Assembly: GCA_013397115.1 (NCBI GenBank)
Contig: VWZW01001241.1
Location: forward strand, 773,134-837,133
Direction: 5' to 3'
Length of the DNA stretch: 64,000 nt
From: Edolisoma coerulescens
Taxonomy: Eukaryota > Chordata > Aves > Passeriformes > Campephagidae
This document shows positions 12,601 through 22,503 of this stretch, piece after piece. How positions within the stretch are numbered: position 1 is the stretch's first letter; each line of letters begins with the position of its first letter. A program made the position numbers and the translations under genes. The notes under the pieces were generated by a model. That model did no database searches and had not been told where the DNA came from. It saw only the letters and a list, made by a program, of their open reading frames with translations.

Positions 12601-15600
12601 ATTTCCATGTTTCTTCCCTTTTCACTCACATTTCCATAGTAGGGAGCTCCTTGCTGATAGTAGTAGCTTGTTCCCCAGAACTGGAGAGTTGTGATATCAA
12701 AAGTGACCTTGCAGTTTTCAGTGGCATTGAACTCCACCCCTGGGAAAGACAGGAGGCACATGCAGGTGAGTACCATGTGTCCAAGCAGGCATCAAGATTG
12801 GATGAACTTGGCTAAGGGGTGGACTATCACTCATAGGGGATTGTAGTTTCTCCATGCAACTTCAGGAGTCATTTAACACATGCCCTCAGCTATAGTGCCT
12901 CCTACATTCTGACGTGACAGAATGACAGCAGTCTATGGGGAGGTCTCTGTCAGACAGTTCTCAAACACTCTTTCCCACTTTAAGATGGTCCTATTCATAA
13001 TTGCCCTCTTCCATCTTCCTTCTCTCCTCACAGGAGTCACTAGAAGGCAACATTTTTCCTTGCCTTTCCCATGTCAGTTTGCAGTCTGCTGTCTTGTCCT
13101 GTGTGCCCACCTGAAATCACTGCAGTTGTTTGTTAAGAGAATGTGTGTCACTGCTTCTGGCAAGGGGCTGCAAAACATTTTCTTGTGAGGAAGGCTTTGC
13201 AAAATCTTGTGAGAGAGGGAACCTTATAGGAAACATTACCTCCCTATCTGGGATGTGGAAATAAATCTAATGAGGAGCTAATAACAGTACACAGTCAGGG
13301 CCTTGGTTATCCCTAGTTGCTCTGAGTAACTCCTCATTCCAATGGGCTGTCCTAAAATATGGTTTAAGAACAAGAGAACCTGGCCTGGCCCACCTCTGTA
13401 CACATTTTTAATGTGATGAGAAGACAAGAAAAAGCAGCTCTTGCCCATCTCTGCCAAAACAAAGTGACTGCCGGAGCTCAACTGTCCCCAGCAGCTTGTA
13501 GAGGAGCAAGCACACTGGTAAAGCCCATCCTGCAACTAGGAGAACTCACATGTCCCATGTTATGATACTTAAAAACATTCATGTTGTCATGCTGCTCCCA
13601 GGGAAGACACAGCCCTCCAAACATTAGGCCTCATGGGAGCCAGTGCTGAAAGCTCCAGTGGTTTGATGGGAAGACACAAAGATCCATAAGGGATCTTACA
13701 GCTAAAAACCGAAAGACAAGTATATTTTATAAGCGTAAAATAAAAGATTTCCCACAAAGTGTAGAATCAGTTTTTTCTACCTGTTCCACTTTCTTTCAGA
13801 AAAGCCTCAGCCTCCAGGATGAAATCATAATTATCAGCATGCTTCCGGTGGAAAATCTTAGTATTCACTTGAGTGGAAAAGCAGCCATCCTCATTTGTCT
13901 GAGAATATGAAATGGTGTTTGTTAACCAACCATGAAGGCAAAGAGTATTCTGTCTCTTTGCCCCTGTTCCTCCCTTTGGCAAGAGGAGCGGGTGTCTCCC
14001 GTGCTCACCTCGCCAGTGTAATCCTTACAAATACTGCGCTTGGCTTTGGAAGACTTTCGGTTATAGCGGACGTGTTTCCGGCACACCACAGCCTTCACAC
14101 TGCCCTGGACTGCTTTCCCATAGGTGTACCTGGCACAGGGAGCACAGAGGACTCGCACACAAAAACACTGGCTCAAGAGTGAGCAACGTCAGCTTTAACC
14201 TGTGGTTTGCAGCTGCACAGCCCAGCAGCCTGCAGAATATTCATGGGTCATCAGCACAGCAGAGGAGCCCAAGAAATACAAATGACCTCATCAGATTGAG
14301 ACAGAAGGCAGTGGTGGGCGAGTTCTCTCCAAGTCAACACTAGTCCCACCAGGCAGGGCTAGGGGGCATTGTGCTGGACACAAGCTGAGCCATTATTCCT
14401 GCAGCACTGCCACTAATAAATGCAGCAGAGGTGCTGTATTGTAGGGCTCCTGCTACATTGAAGGAATTCACTGCCACACTTTCAGACTCACAGAGAAAGT
14501 AGGGACAGAGAATACGGAGAAAGGTAAGAGTCCAGGAGAATTACTTAGCGAAGGATGCCAGGGTACCAACTCTTGGGGTGGGAGTAGGGTTGGCAGAGAC
14601 CGTTTTGAGCTCAGTTATTGATGCCTGTGCATTTTTCAAACCAGTAAAAATGCACCTTCTGCCATGATAAGTCAGCTCACATGCCACAGACGTGGAGACG
14701 GAAGTTTTCCTCTAGGATGGTGACCACCCGAGGCATCTGGATGGAGACGCTGAACTTGGGCAGCACTGTGTGAAAGCAAGAGCAATATAATTCAGTGACA
14801 ATATAAAGAGTTCACTTGTTCCAATCCTTCCTAAGTGGTTGTTTACAGAAAAAAAACCTCTCCTTTTGTTCCCTGACTGCCAGCACAGGGCCAGGTAGGA
14901 AGGCACCAGCAGCCCAGCCAGGAGAATGGGATGGGAGTAGGCAGCTTGAGTGTCCTCCCCAGAGCACAGCTGTGGGACACCGTCTCACTCCATCCTCAGG
15001 ACATGGGGAGGAGAAAGCCGGTGGGCCTGGGTGAAGGTCAGTGATTACACGCATGGGCAGGCAGTTGCACTTCCCAGGCGACAGCACAACCAGCACAGCT
15101 GTTCACAACTGCATGGCCCATTCAGCTCTGTGTGAGGAGGGGGCTGGGGGCTGGCAACACACCTTTCTCTGCTGCCACCAGCTTCCTGAGGCTCTTACCG
15201 TACTCCTCTACCCTGAAGGTGCGTGTGAGGTCAGGCACTTTGATGGTGTACTCTCCAGCCGGTGCTTCTGCAGCCAGTGGGAAGGACAGGTCCACAATGC
15301 CTCCCACAGGTGTGACATCCAGCCACTGAGCAATTCGGTTCCCTTTGGGGTCCTGCACAGGGGGAAGAGAGAGCAGTTATTTTTCAGTGCAAAAAAACTC
15401 TTTTGAAGGGTGTCCAAGCTACCAGGGCATGGTCTGACCACATATTCTCTTGCCCGGAGAGCCCAGGTTTATGGCACAGCTACAGTGCTCAGGTGAGTCC
15501 AAGCTCAATGAGGAAAGGACTTTTCTCCCTGTCTCATTGACAAAGTAAATCTATCATATTATTATTCTCTGGTGGCACTGCCATCTCTGACTGCTGCAAA

Positions 15601-18410
15601 ACTATGGTTTACTGCCTGCCTGTCTCACTAAGACAGAGAAGTGGTCCTTCTTAGAGACCTCTGTGGTCACTGGAGCTGGCACAGCCCCCAAGGTCACTGT
15701 GGAGACATTCTGCCTAAGGCAGGAGCTACTGGGGAGTGATTTCTAGGGAGTGATGTCTTGAATCCCCAGGAAAGTCTGGGGAAATGACTCCAGCACTCAA
15801 TGAAGGGGAACCATTGAAGGCCACTCATAAAAGACAGTGTTCACCCACTGCTTCTACTGGGAGGGCAGGATGCAGAACTCTGGGTACAGTCATACTGCCC
15901 AGCCACTAGGGGCTGTGGGATGATGGGTGCTTCATGTGGAACAAGTGGGCACTGCTGTTTGAAAAGGTGAAGCTGGATCAGAGTTTTATGTTTGCACAAA
16001 CTGGCATAAAGTATTGCATAGATGTCTCAGAAACCGTGTGTTTTTGTAACGATTCCTTGCTGGGTATGGCATGTACATTAACTACTGCCCATTCCTAGCT
16101 GGGGCTCTGACCTCTCTACAGAGGTATTTCAAACTTCACCACCACTTTCAGGTGTCTTTCCTCAGCACAGAGATTACACTGAACAGATTTTAAGAATAAT
16201 AGCCTGAAGGCTGCTTTAGGAAGTGTTTCACGCTGCGCAGTCACAACACTAACTGGTCAAACTTTTGTTCTCTGTATGTTAAACATAAAAGTCGCCTTAA
16301 GGAAACTTCAGGATCTTCACAAGTCTTCAATTCATAGGCTACAGGTGTCTGGTGACCACTCTAGAAAGGTTTGCTGGTTTTCAGTGGCACCTGTCATTTA
16401 CTGCAGGGATCCCTGTGTGATCAATGTTGCGACACTGCTCTGCCAAACTTCTGTGGATGTGGAAGGAAGGAGGGGCAAGCAGTCAAGGACTGTTCCCATT
16501 CATCCTGAGGTAACCGACTTTGTGCATCCATATTTCCCTACCACCCTCTCCAAACCTGTGTCTTCCCCAAGGTGAGAAGAGTTCACCACTTTCAATAAAG
16601 GAGGAGCTTTACCTTCAGTTCCACCGGGCGCTGCTGTGGGGAGGAAACAACAGTTACTGGTGGGATGCTTCCAAGTAAGTTACCATCCACCTCCCTGGTA
16701 TTTTTTTATTTCCCCAACCATCCATCAGCCTTCTCTAAGCAATTCCCAGGGACTGCTCATAACCCAACATCATGAGCAGCTCCTGTGTTGCAAGTGGTGC
16801 TCAACTCTGTTTGTAAGCACCAAAAGCAACACTGAGACCAGCTGTACACATCACCTGGCTGGACCAAGCACTGATCTAGAAGACATGCAGGCAGCCCATA
16901 ACATTTCCAGACTTCAGGTGTCTTCCCTCTTGACTTACTGTTTCACTGCTGGCAATAAAGTTCTGATCCAAGGTCACAATCCGCAACTTGACTACAAAGC
17001 AAAAGAAAAACAGGACGGGCTGAAAGGAAATCAAGTCTCTCAATAGTAAATAACAAGAACAGATGGCTGAGAAAGATGTGCACACGTGCTTCACTGAGAG
17101 GATGTGGGCAGCAGATAGAGCCATCCACTCCTAGGCCTATGCCCAAAGCCCTGCTAGGAGCTGGCAGCCTGCTAGAGAAAAGTGTTAGGAGAGGCAGTGT
17201 GGGGCTTTCTGGGAAGGCTGGCTGTGCTGGTGAGAAACAGCATTTTTCTGGACAGTGGACCTGTGGTGGGCCCCTCAGTCTTGCCTACAGTGAAGGTCAT
17301 CCTAGTGGAAAGTGGGGAGGGGCATGGGGCAAACATCTGTACCCTGTGGTGATCTGAGCTGTGCTAGGGCAGTGGTAGGACCTGTAGGACTACAATCCTC
17401 ACCTGAGGAAGTTTGTGGGGAAGAGAGGGATTTAGGGCCCTGACAGACAGTCATGGCTTTGACTGGAGCAGTTGTGAGTATAACACTGTGGCCTCTAAAC
17501 CTTTTCTCACATGTGAAGGAAAACACAGAAGCCCTGCTCACAGTGGCATGTGCCACGCTGACATAGGAGAGAGGTATTCCCAAACCCCTCAAAGCCTAGA
17601 AGGAAGATGAAGCCTGTGGCCCATCTCCCTTCCTGAGCAGGTCCTGCTCAGAGGACTAGAGAGTACACCACATTTTGTGGCCTAAGGACCACTTGCTCTC
17701 ACAAGACGTGGCCTTCTGTCCATACCAATCTGTCCAGGTTTGTACACAGGTTTGTCTGTCTGGATAAAAGTCTTCTTGTCTGCGTGCTTGATGAGGACTT
17801 TCTGCTTCTTCTGAAACTCTGAGTTGCCTTCCACAACTGTGATAACAACAAAAGCCACTTCATCAGGATTTCCAACAGGAGGAGGGACCTGCAGGTATAG
17901 TTACAACCATCATTCAGGGTGGATCCCATTCACTGATCCTGAAGTTTTTGGAATAATGATTATATTACTTTTGGGTTGCTCCAGTTCTTCTTGCCCTGAA
18001 AGACCTCACAGAACATTTCAAAAAGTTTTCTAGAAGAGTAAATTATTAGTGGGGCTACACAGCAGGAAGGACACTGGCAGACCTATGCAGGCTGAAGCAG
18101 AAGATTCACTGGCCAGTTAAGATGTCCTCCTGGGAAGACACAATTCTTTGCATTCCTGCCCAGCAAGAGCAGAACTCATGCAATATCCACCCTGCTGAAA
18201 ACCCTTGAAAGTATCTTCCTCACCTGGAAGATTGTGCAATGAAAGAAGGGGAGCTGAGAGATGGACTGAGTGATCAGAGTCTCATTCCCAGCTCTGCTTT
18301 GCAAGGTGACCGACACATGGATCGGGACTGCTTTCTCTTTGCTGAGCTGGAGACACACTGTCTCTGAGAAGGGGTAGTAGAGCTGAGATGGTATTGCCAC
18401 GGCATAGTTT
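1..18410 (-). CDS. Alpha-2-macroglobulin-like protein, gene 1 (3' end cut by window, exon 1 not found)
   Basis: This is a secreted thioester protease inhibitor of the A2M family: a protease cuts the bait region and is then trapped. Exons in transcription order are 18224-18410, 17726-17888, 16939-16991, 16613-16633, 15199-15352, 14681-14765, 14009-14129, 13781-13898, 12630-12739, 12110-12280, 11082-11306, 10891-10954, 10217-10362, 9914-10063, 8904-9101, about 8167-8254 (bait), 7384-7537, 6379-6607, 5888-6005, 5594-5715, 5130-5181, 4646-4729, 4111-4287, 3725-3806, 2703-2859, 2047-2121, 1672-1843, 980-1194, 481-696 and 1-87 (cut). Exon sizes 53, 21, 85, 64, 146, 122, 52, 84, 177, 82, 157, 75 and 216 equal those of gene 2 or sit at family-typical values. 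Reading phases join everywhere except at one doubtful bait junction. No internal stop or frameshift was found. The exon-21 donor is GTCAGG, a weak site. The gene is divergent from gene 2. It may correspond to one of the bird A2ML genes; orthology was not resolved. Confidence 0.93.
980..3806 (-). other. Gene 1 exons 25-29: rest of thioester-containing (TED) helical domain
   Basis: Exon 25 (3725-3806) encodes GYQRQLLYKHTDGSYSAFGEG. Exon 26 (2703-2859) has SGCFKSVGKLFNNG. Exon 27 (2047-2121) has GAVEEGLGLSSVIVTALIH, exon 28 (1672-1843) has YSLALAANAFAVAGD, and exon 29 (980-1194) ends in TKQQNPYGGFASTQ. These align block by block with A2M. The Asn in 'FNNG' lies where C3 has its catalytic His, as in other A2M proteins; the family then favours amine over hydroxyl targets. 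Exon 27 departs from the usual 'GGVEDEVTLSAYI' pattern. Confidence 0.85.
4111..4287 (-). other. Gene 1 thioester exon (exon 24)
   Basis: This 177-bp exon encodes MGTALDNIDELLQM followed by SSGCGEQNMVHFAPN. The Cys and Gln of GCGEQ form the internal beta-cysteinyl-gamma-glutamyl thioester in A2M and complement C3/C4 (established knowledge). Both residues are present, so gene 1 is predicted to be thioester-competent. The acceptor is TGTCCTACAG and the donor GTGAGT, with phase 1 at both ends, as in gene 2. Confidence 0.93.
7384..8254 (-). other. Gene 1 bait region (exons 17 and 18)
   Basis: The bait is the exposed stretch that a target protease cleaves to trigger trapping. Exon 17 starts at 8254 (acceptor CTCCAG) with NAGLTFLTSLKIKSPIECR, the lead-in found just before the bait in this family. 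Exon 18 (7384-7537) holds a very acidic run, DELADLESLYPELDAG, and more Glu, then TWFPETFIW, the family block 'FPETWIW' that closes the bait. The junction is uncertain. The better-looking donor (GTAACA, exon end 8129) leaves phase 0, which does not join exon 18. The weaker donor (GTACAT, exon end 8167) leaves phase 1 and does join. The bait is expected to be hypervariable, so family similarity cannot settle it. Confidence 0.7.
8904..18410 (-). other. Gene 1 exons 2-16: N-terminal macroglobulin (MG) domains 1-6
   Basis: Exon 2 (18224-18410) begins in phase 2 with NYAVAIPSQ, the start of MG1. Exon 3 contains FIQTDKPVYKPGQ, the family motif that links MG1 to MG2. Exon 6 contains DPKGNRIAQW and ends in FRVEEYG. 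Exon 8 contains YTYGKAVQG, exon 12 ends in ARFYHL, and exon 15 carries SLCSIRAVDEGVLLL, matching the A2M 'CALRAVDQSVLL' block. Exon 16 (8904-9101, 198 bp) is longer than the 174-bp copy in gene 2. The domain assignment rests on the known MG order of A2M. Signal-peptide exon 1 should lie upstream of 18410 on the minus strand but could not be placed. Confidence 0.85.
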
Positions 18411-20207
18411 CTATCGAAAAGAAAAAAAAGATCAGATTAAACTGACTTTCTAAGAGGACAGGTTTTGACCTGTATTTAGGTACTTCCTAAGAGACTTCTG
18501 GTCTCTTCATTCTGCTCTCATGACACCAGTGGGACATGACACCGTTCTCATCTATGGGTACTGCAGACATTGGCACTGAGGCAGCACTCTATGCTGCATG
18601 CACATATGAAAGATGAAGTCACTGCCTTACAAATTGAAAGTGAAAATAAGGTGAAGGGATCTCCCCACGTCACCCAAGGGATCAGCAGCAGCTTGGCTCT
18701 TTTGCAGGTTTCATGAGTCTTCAACATTTTCACTGAACCACACTACGTTATCACCATCAGTTTAATTGGCTGGTTTTCCTACTACTCCTGGGCTCAGAAA
18801 CAATGCCCTACGTGACGGACCCACTGTCCCAGCTTCTTGTTCCAGACACAGAGACTCATGAGCACCTTCAGCTCCTCATACTCTTGTCCTCCTTGCTCTC
18901 CCATCTCTGCATCTACTCTGAGCTGCATCCATAACACCAAAAAGCTGTTCACATTGTTTGTTTGTTTTCATCTTTTACTGCACTGCAGCATCTACGACCA
19001 ACAAAAAGCCAACATTCAAGCAGATTTCAAAACTCTTATCACTGACTCCTCCCACTCACTGCCTCTGGACAGGCTCAGCCAGCAGCATGTTTTGCAGGAA
19101 GCAGAGGGCAGGGCCTGGAAAGCTGAGAACAGCAGGAGGAAGGGAGGCGACCTGCTGGCAGTTCTCAGCTGGAGCTCAGCACCCTGGCGAGAGGGAGTCA
19201 AAGTCCTGCTGGCCAGGGGCCTCTGAGTGCTGTCACACTTGAGTGCTGCCAAGCTGCCTCGAGGATCTCAAAACACATACTAACAACATTTTGTTTTTCC
19301 TATTTGAGCTGACTCATGACACCTCCCTCCTGCCACTTGCGCCAACGGCTGGGATGAGCACTAAAAACTCACTGTTTGAACCTCCCATACTTCCCTTGCT
19401 CCTAATGAGCCTTTACTCTGGAGCATTTTCTTACACCCCTTTGACAATTCATCCCTTGCTCTTGCCTTCTGAGCTATAAAAGCAAGAAAGAACATCTCTG
19501 GGGCTGTCATCCAAGGGTCCCAAGATCCAAGCTGGATCATGAATCTACGAAAAAATTGGCATACAGGCAGGACAGCAGACAACCTATTGAAGCAAGCGAT
19601 ATTTCCATAAAGCAAAGCTGAAGGTAACAGTGGCAAGCAGGCAGCAGTAAAGCACATCCTTTGCGTGGGAGCTTGTCAGCCTCTGGAATATGTCCTAGAG
19701 GAAGTACTCCCACTGGATAAATTTTTTAGAACTAGGCTTGTGCACACCACACCACATGCAGCAGGAGGGAACCCAGCTACAACCCACTGACATATTTTTC
19801 ACTGTAACATCTACTGTTCAAGCACAGTCATGCTTCTGTTTGCACTTGTGCCATGGCTGCAAAAGCAAACGCCTTCAGAAAAGCAAGAACAAGTTCACAA
19901 GCCAGGATGTCACAGCAGTGCCTGCTGGAACAGGAGCTGCATTCCTGAAAAAGTATATGAAGAGAAGCTGTGCTGGGAATTGTCCTTTTCAGAGGTCTGA
20001 GAAAAGGCGTGATGGGAGCAGATGGCCAGCCAAGCCTGAACGAACACACTGCTTTACCAGGAGCATCCCTATCAGATACTTGGGCTCATGCTTGCTCCGT
20101 TTGTAAAGGCACTCAGCTTTGCTGGCTGAACTATTAAATGGTGACCTATGACTCTGGGAAGAAAAGCTTAGCCCAAAGGAAGCATATTCTGGAACACAGT
20201 AGGAGAC

Positions 20208-20882
20208 ATGAGATATTGGCAGGTCAGAATTAAGCAGACAGAGGAAGCTGGCAGAGTTGTTCTGCCTGAGTCCTTGCTGAAATACATGGTCTACATCAAA
20301 GGCACTAAAGGAAGAGCCAACTATCAGGGAGAATGTGAGGAAAGGTCACATGGAAACCAAATGAAACCTTGGGAACGTGAGAAATTATGCCCCTCTGGAA
20401 AAACACCCTTCACCTTAAGACTTCTGTCCCATTTCTGTCATATTGCCACCCGCCCCCCCCACCAGGATCCCTTTACAGAGCAGAGCACATTTGCAAAGCA
20501 GTGGAGTTCTTACAGCATTGCAGGCATTCCAGCTGTGCTAGGCAGGAGAAGGATGCTGCCCCACAGGAAAATGATCCTCCACATAGCTGATTGCAGGTCA
20601 AATTCCTCCAAGGAAAGCTTAGCCAGTCCTCAGTACTCCATTCGCCCCTGCTTCTGTTGTCTTCCTTCTTCCCCTCATCCGGAGCCAAAGAAGCACACAG
20701 CTCTTGCCCTGACTGGACGCCCGTTCCTCCCTTGGCTTCAAATCCAAGGTGGAAATCAGGCTGCTCGTGGCTGGAATGTGGGCGGGAGAAAGGGGTGGCG
20801 ACAGTGTTTACTGCCTACAAATGAGAGGCAGCTGCTTCGAGACTTGGTAAAACTTGTTGGTGTTTCTCTGGGAGAGGGCTAG
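20208..20882 (+). other. Unexplained 224-codon open reading frame
   Basis: This is an ATG-started open frame ending in TAG, in the spacer between the two A2M-like genes. The translation begins MRYWQVRIKQTEEAG. It shows no signal peptide, transmembrane segment, repeat or motif that I recognise. It is longer than other open frames in this AT-moderate region, although in 64 kb one such frame by chance is not very surprising. It is probably non-coding; it is listed because of its length and its position between two promoters. Confidence 0.15.
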
Positions 20883-22305
20883 TCTGTCTTACGCAGCACT
20901 CCTGGGAGCAGGAGTACTTAGTTACTGTATTTGGTACAGGGGCCCGATTTTTTAAAAAGTCTTTACTGGGATGTCACCAGAAACTTCTGGATATTAATTA
21001 ATTCGTTGTGATGTCAGTGGATTTTACTCCATCGTTCTTCTTCTGCAGAACTTCTTCTTAGGTATTATTTGCTTCTTACTGAAATTTCACTCTTGACCTG
21101 CAGCCTCCAGCCAGACCAGCCCAGGGCTTCACATGCACCTCTGCCAGTGTCTCTATTCCTCCCTGGAGGAAGGGAAGAACTTTAGCATTTTATTATCTTT
21201 TTGGTTGTCTGTTTTTTGTCTCGTTAGTTTAGACTTGAACTCAAACCCCCTTTTAATTTTGGAGAATCAAATGTGCTCCCAGATCAGTGACATGCAGTGC
21301 TTTAAACCTGAGGTTTGTCTGCAATGTCAGTGCTAGGTTAAAGGCTGGTGTGCCCCTGTTCCATCAAACTGTGCTCTGAGAGAGTGGGTGCTAGGCACAC
21401 ATATGGGGACTGTGCCAAAGTAAATCCAGGGGATTGCTTCAGCTGGGAGCTAGGCACGGGTAGATGGTAAATTCTCTCTGTGCTGTGTACCTTTGGTTGT
21501 GCTCTGCTAAAACACAACAGGGGCCAGGGCAGAATGGGGACATCCACCTTCAAGTGAGGTTGTAACTAGAGAGCAAATTCATCCAAGCCCTGTGCACTTC
21601 ACTGCTGCCCCTCAGGAGATGGAAACACAAGGGTGCAGTGCCCAGGAAGAGTCTGGAGGAGATGGGTGGTGGTGTCAGTGTAGAATCACGTTATGGCTGG
21701 GGAAATCTGTCAGAAGACTGGGCATCCAGCTTGGGCACATGTAAAGTAGAGATTTGGTAAAATACGTGTGGACTTAAAATGTCATGCTTTATTTGGAAAG
21801 GCCTTACAATGCAACTATGAGGGGAGCCTGCACAGGTAGCAGGAACTGCCCTGGAAAAAATTTTGTACCCAGGAGGATCAGACACTGGCTGGGATGGATG
21901 GGTGGACAGAGCTAGTGACGCATGGAATGGAGTAAAAGGTTTTTACTCCAAGCTCTGAGTAACAACTGGATAAGGGGAAGATCACTAACACTGCTTTTTA
22001 AAAGCTGAGGATGCTTTTTACAAGCTAAGAACAGTAGCTCGTGTGCAGATTTGGCTCTCATCAGATACTACAGCCAGGATCCAGACCAACCATAGATGAG
22101 ATGAGACTCTCCCAAGTCCCCTTCAGCCTGAGTTAGAGATAAGTATTCCCATATATCTCCTCTCAGTGTCCTGGCACCCATGGCCTGGAATACCACCTGA
22201 ATGTTAATGTGGGTGGAGAACTGTGCTATGTGACCTTCACTCTGCTGCTGGTAGGAGCAAGTAAATATTAGCTAATGTCAATAGCCTAGAAAAGATATTA
22301 TCTCC

Positions 22306-22313
22306 ATATATTA
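22306..22313 (+). promoter_or_regulatory. TATA-like element upstream of gene 2
   Basis: ATATATTA lies about 125 bases upstream of the gene 2 start codon, which would give a 5' UTR of roughly 100 bases. The spacing is reasonable for a secreted-protein gene with a TATA promoter. The predicted 5' UTR would contain an upstream ATG at 22381, out of frame with the main start. This is a weak call made from sequence only. Confidence 0.25.
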
Positions 22314-22435
22314 ACTCCCCTACTCTTTGAACCTAGGAGTATCTGAGGGGGTATTTCGGATTGCTCCAACTCATCAATACATGCAGTTCACTCCTCCAGT
22401 GTGGATCTCGTCAGCTGTCTGTCCCAGCCCAAGCA

Positions 22436-22503
22436 ATGGGAGCACCACTGCTCCTCTTAGCCCTGACCCTATTCCCAGTGGCAGCTGCAGCAAGCCTGGA
22501 ACC
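22436..22503 (+). other. Gene 2 exon 1: signal peptide
   Basis: The exon encodes MGAPLLLLALTLFPVAAAAS and then LEP, a textbook secretory signal: a short N-terminus, a Leu-rich core, and small residues before a likely cut after the Ala run. The donor is GTGAGG, phase 2. The next exon restores the frame as HYMVVFPA, the start of MG1. Confidence 0.9.

Larger units (their letters stand above)
18411..22435. other. Intergenic spacer between the divergent A2M-like genes
   Basis: This 4-kb spacer lies between the 5' sides of two divergent genes, so it should hold both promoters and the missing first exon of gene 1. It contains a plus-strand TATAAAAG at 19475-19482, a TATA-like stretch near 22306-22313, and an unexplained 224-codon ORF at 20208-20882. 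No repeat family, CpG island or RNA gene was recognised. Possible minus-strand leader peptides exist near 19,500-19,660, but none has both a good donor and the phase 2 that exon 2 requires. Confidence 0.6.

Noticed and set aside
19475..19482. Plus-strand TATAAAAG as promoter of gene 2 or gene 1
   Set aside because: It is 3 kb from the gene 2 start and in the wrong orientation for gene 1. No exon follows at a sensible distance.
19361..19657. Minus-strand ORF starting MCFTAACLPLLPSALL as gene 1 exon 1
   Set aside because: It is leader-like, and one possible donor (GTTGTC) has the right phase, but that donor is weak and other leaders are equally possible. It was kept as an open question, not annotated.
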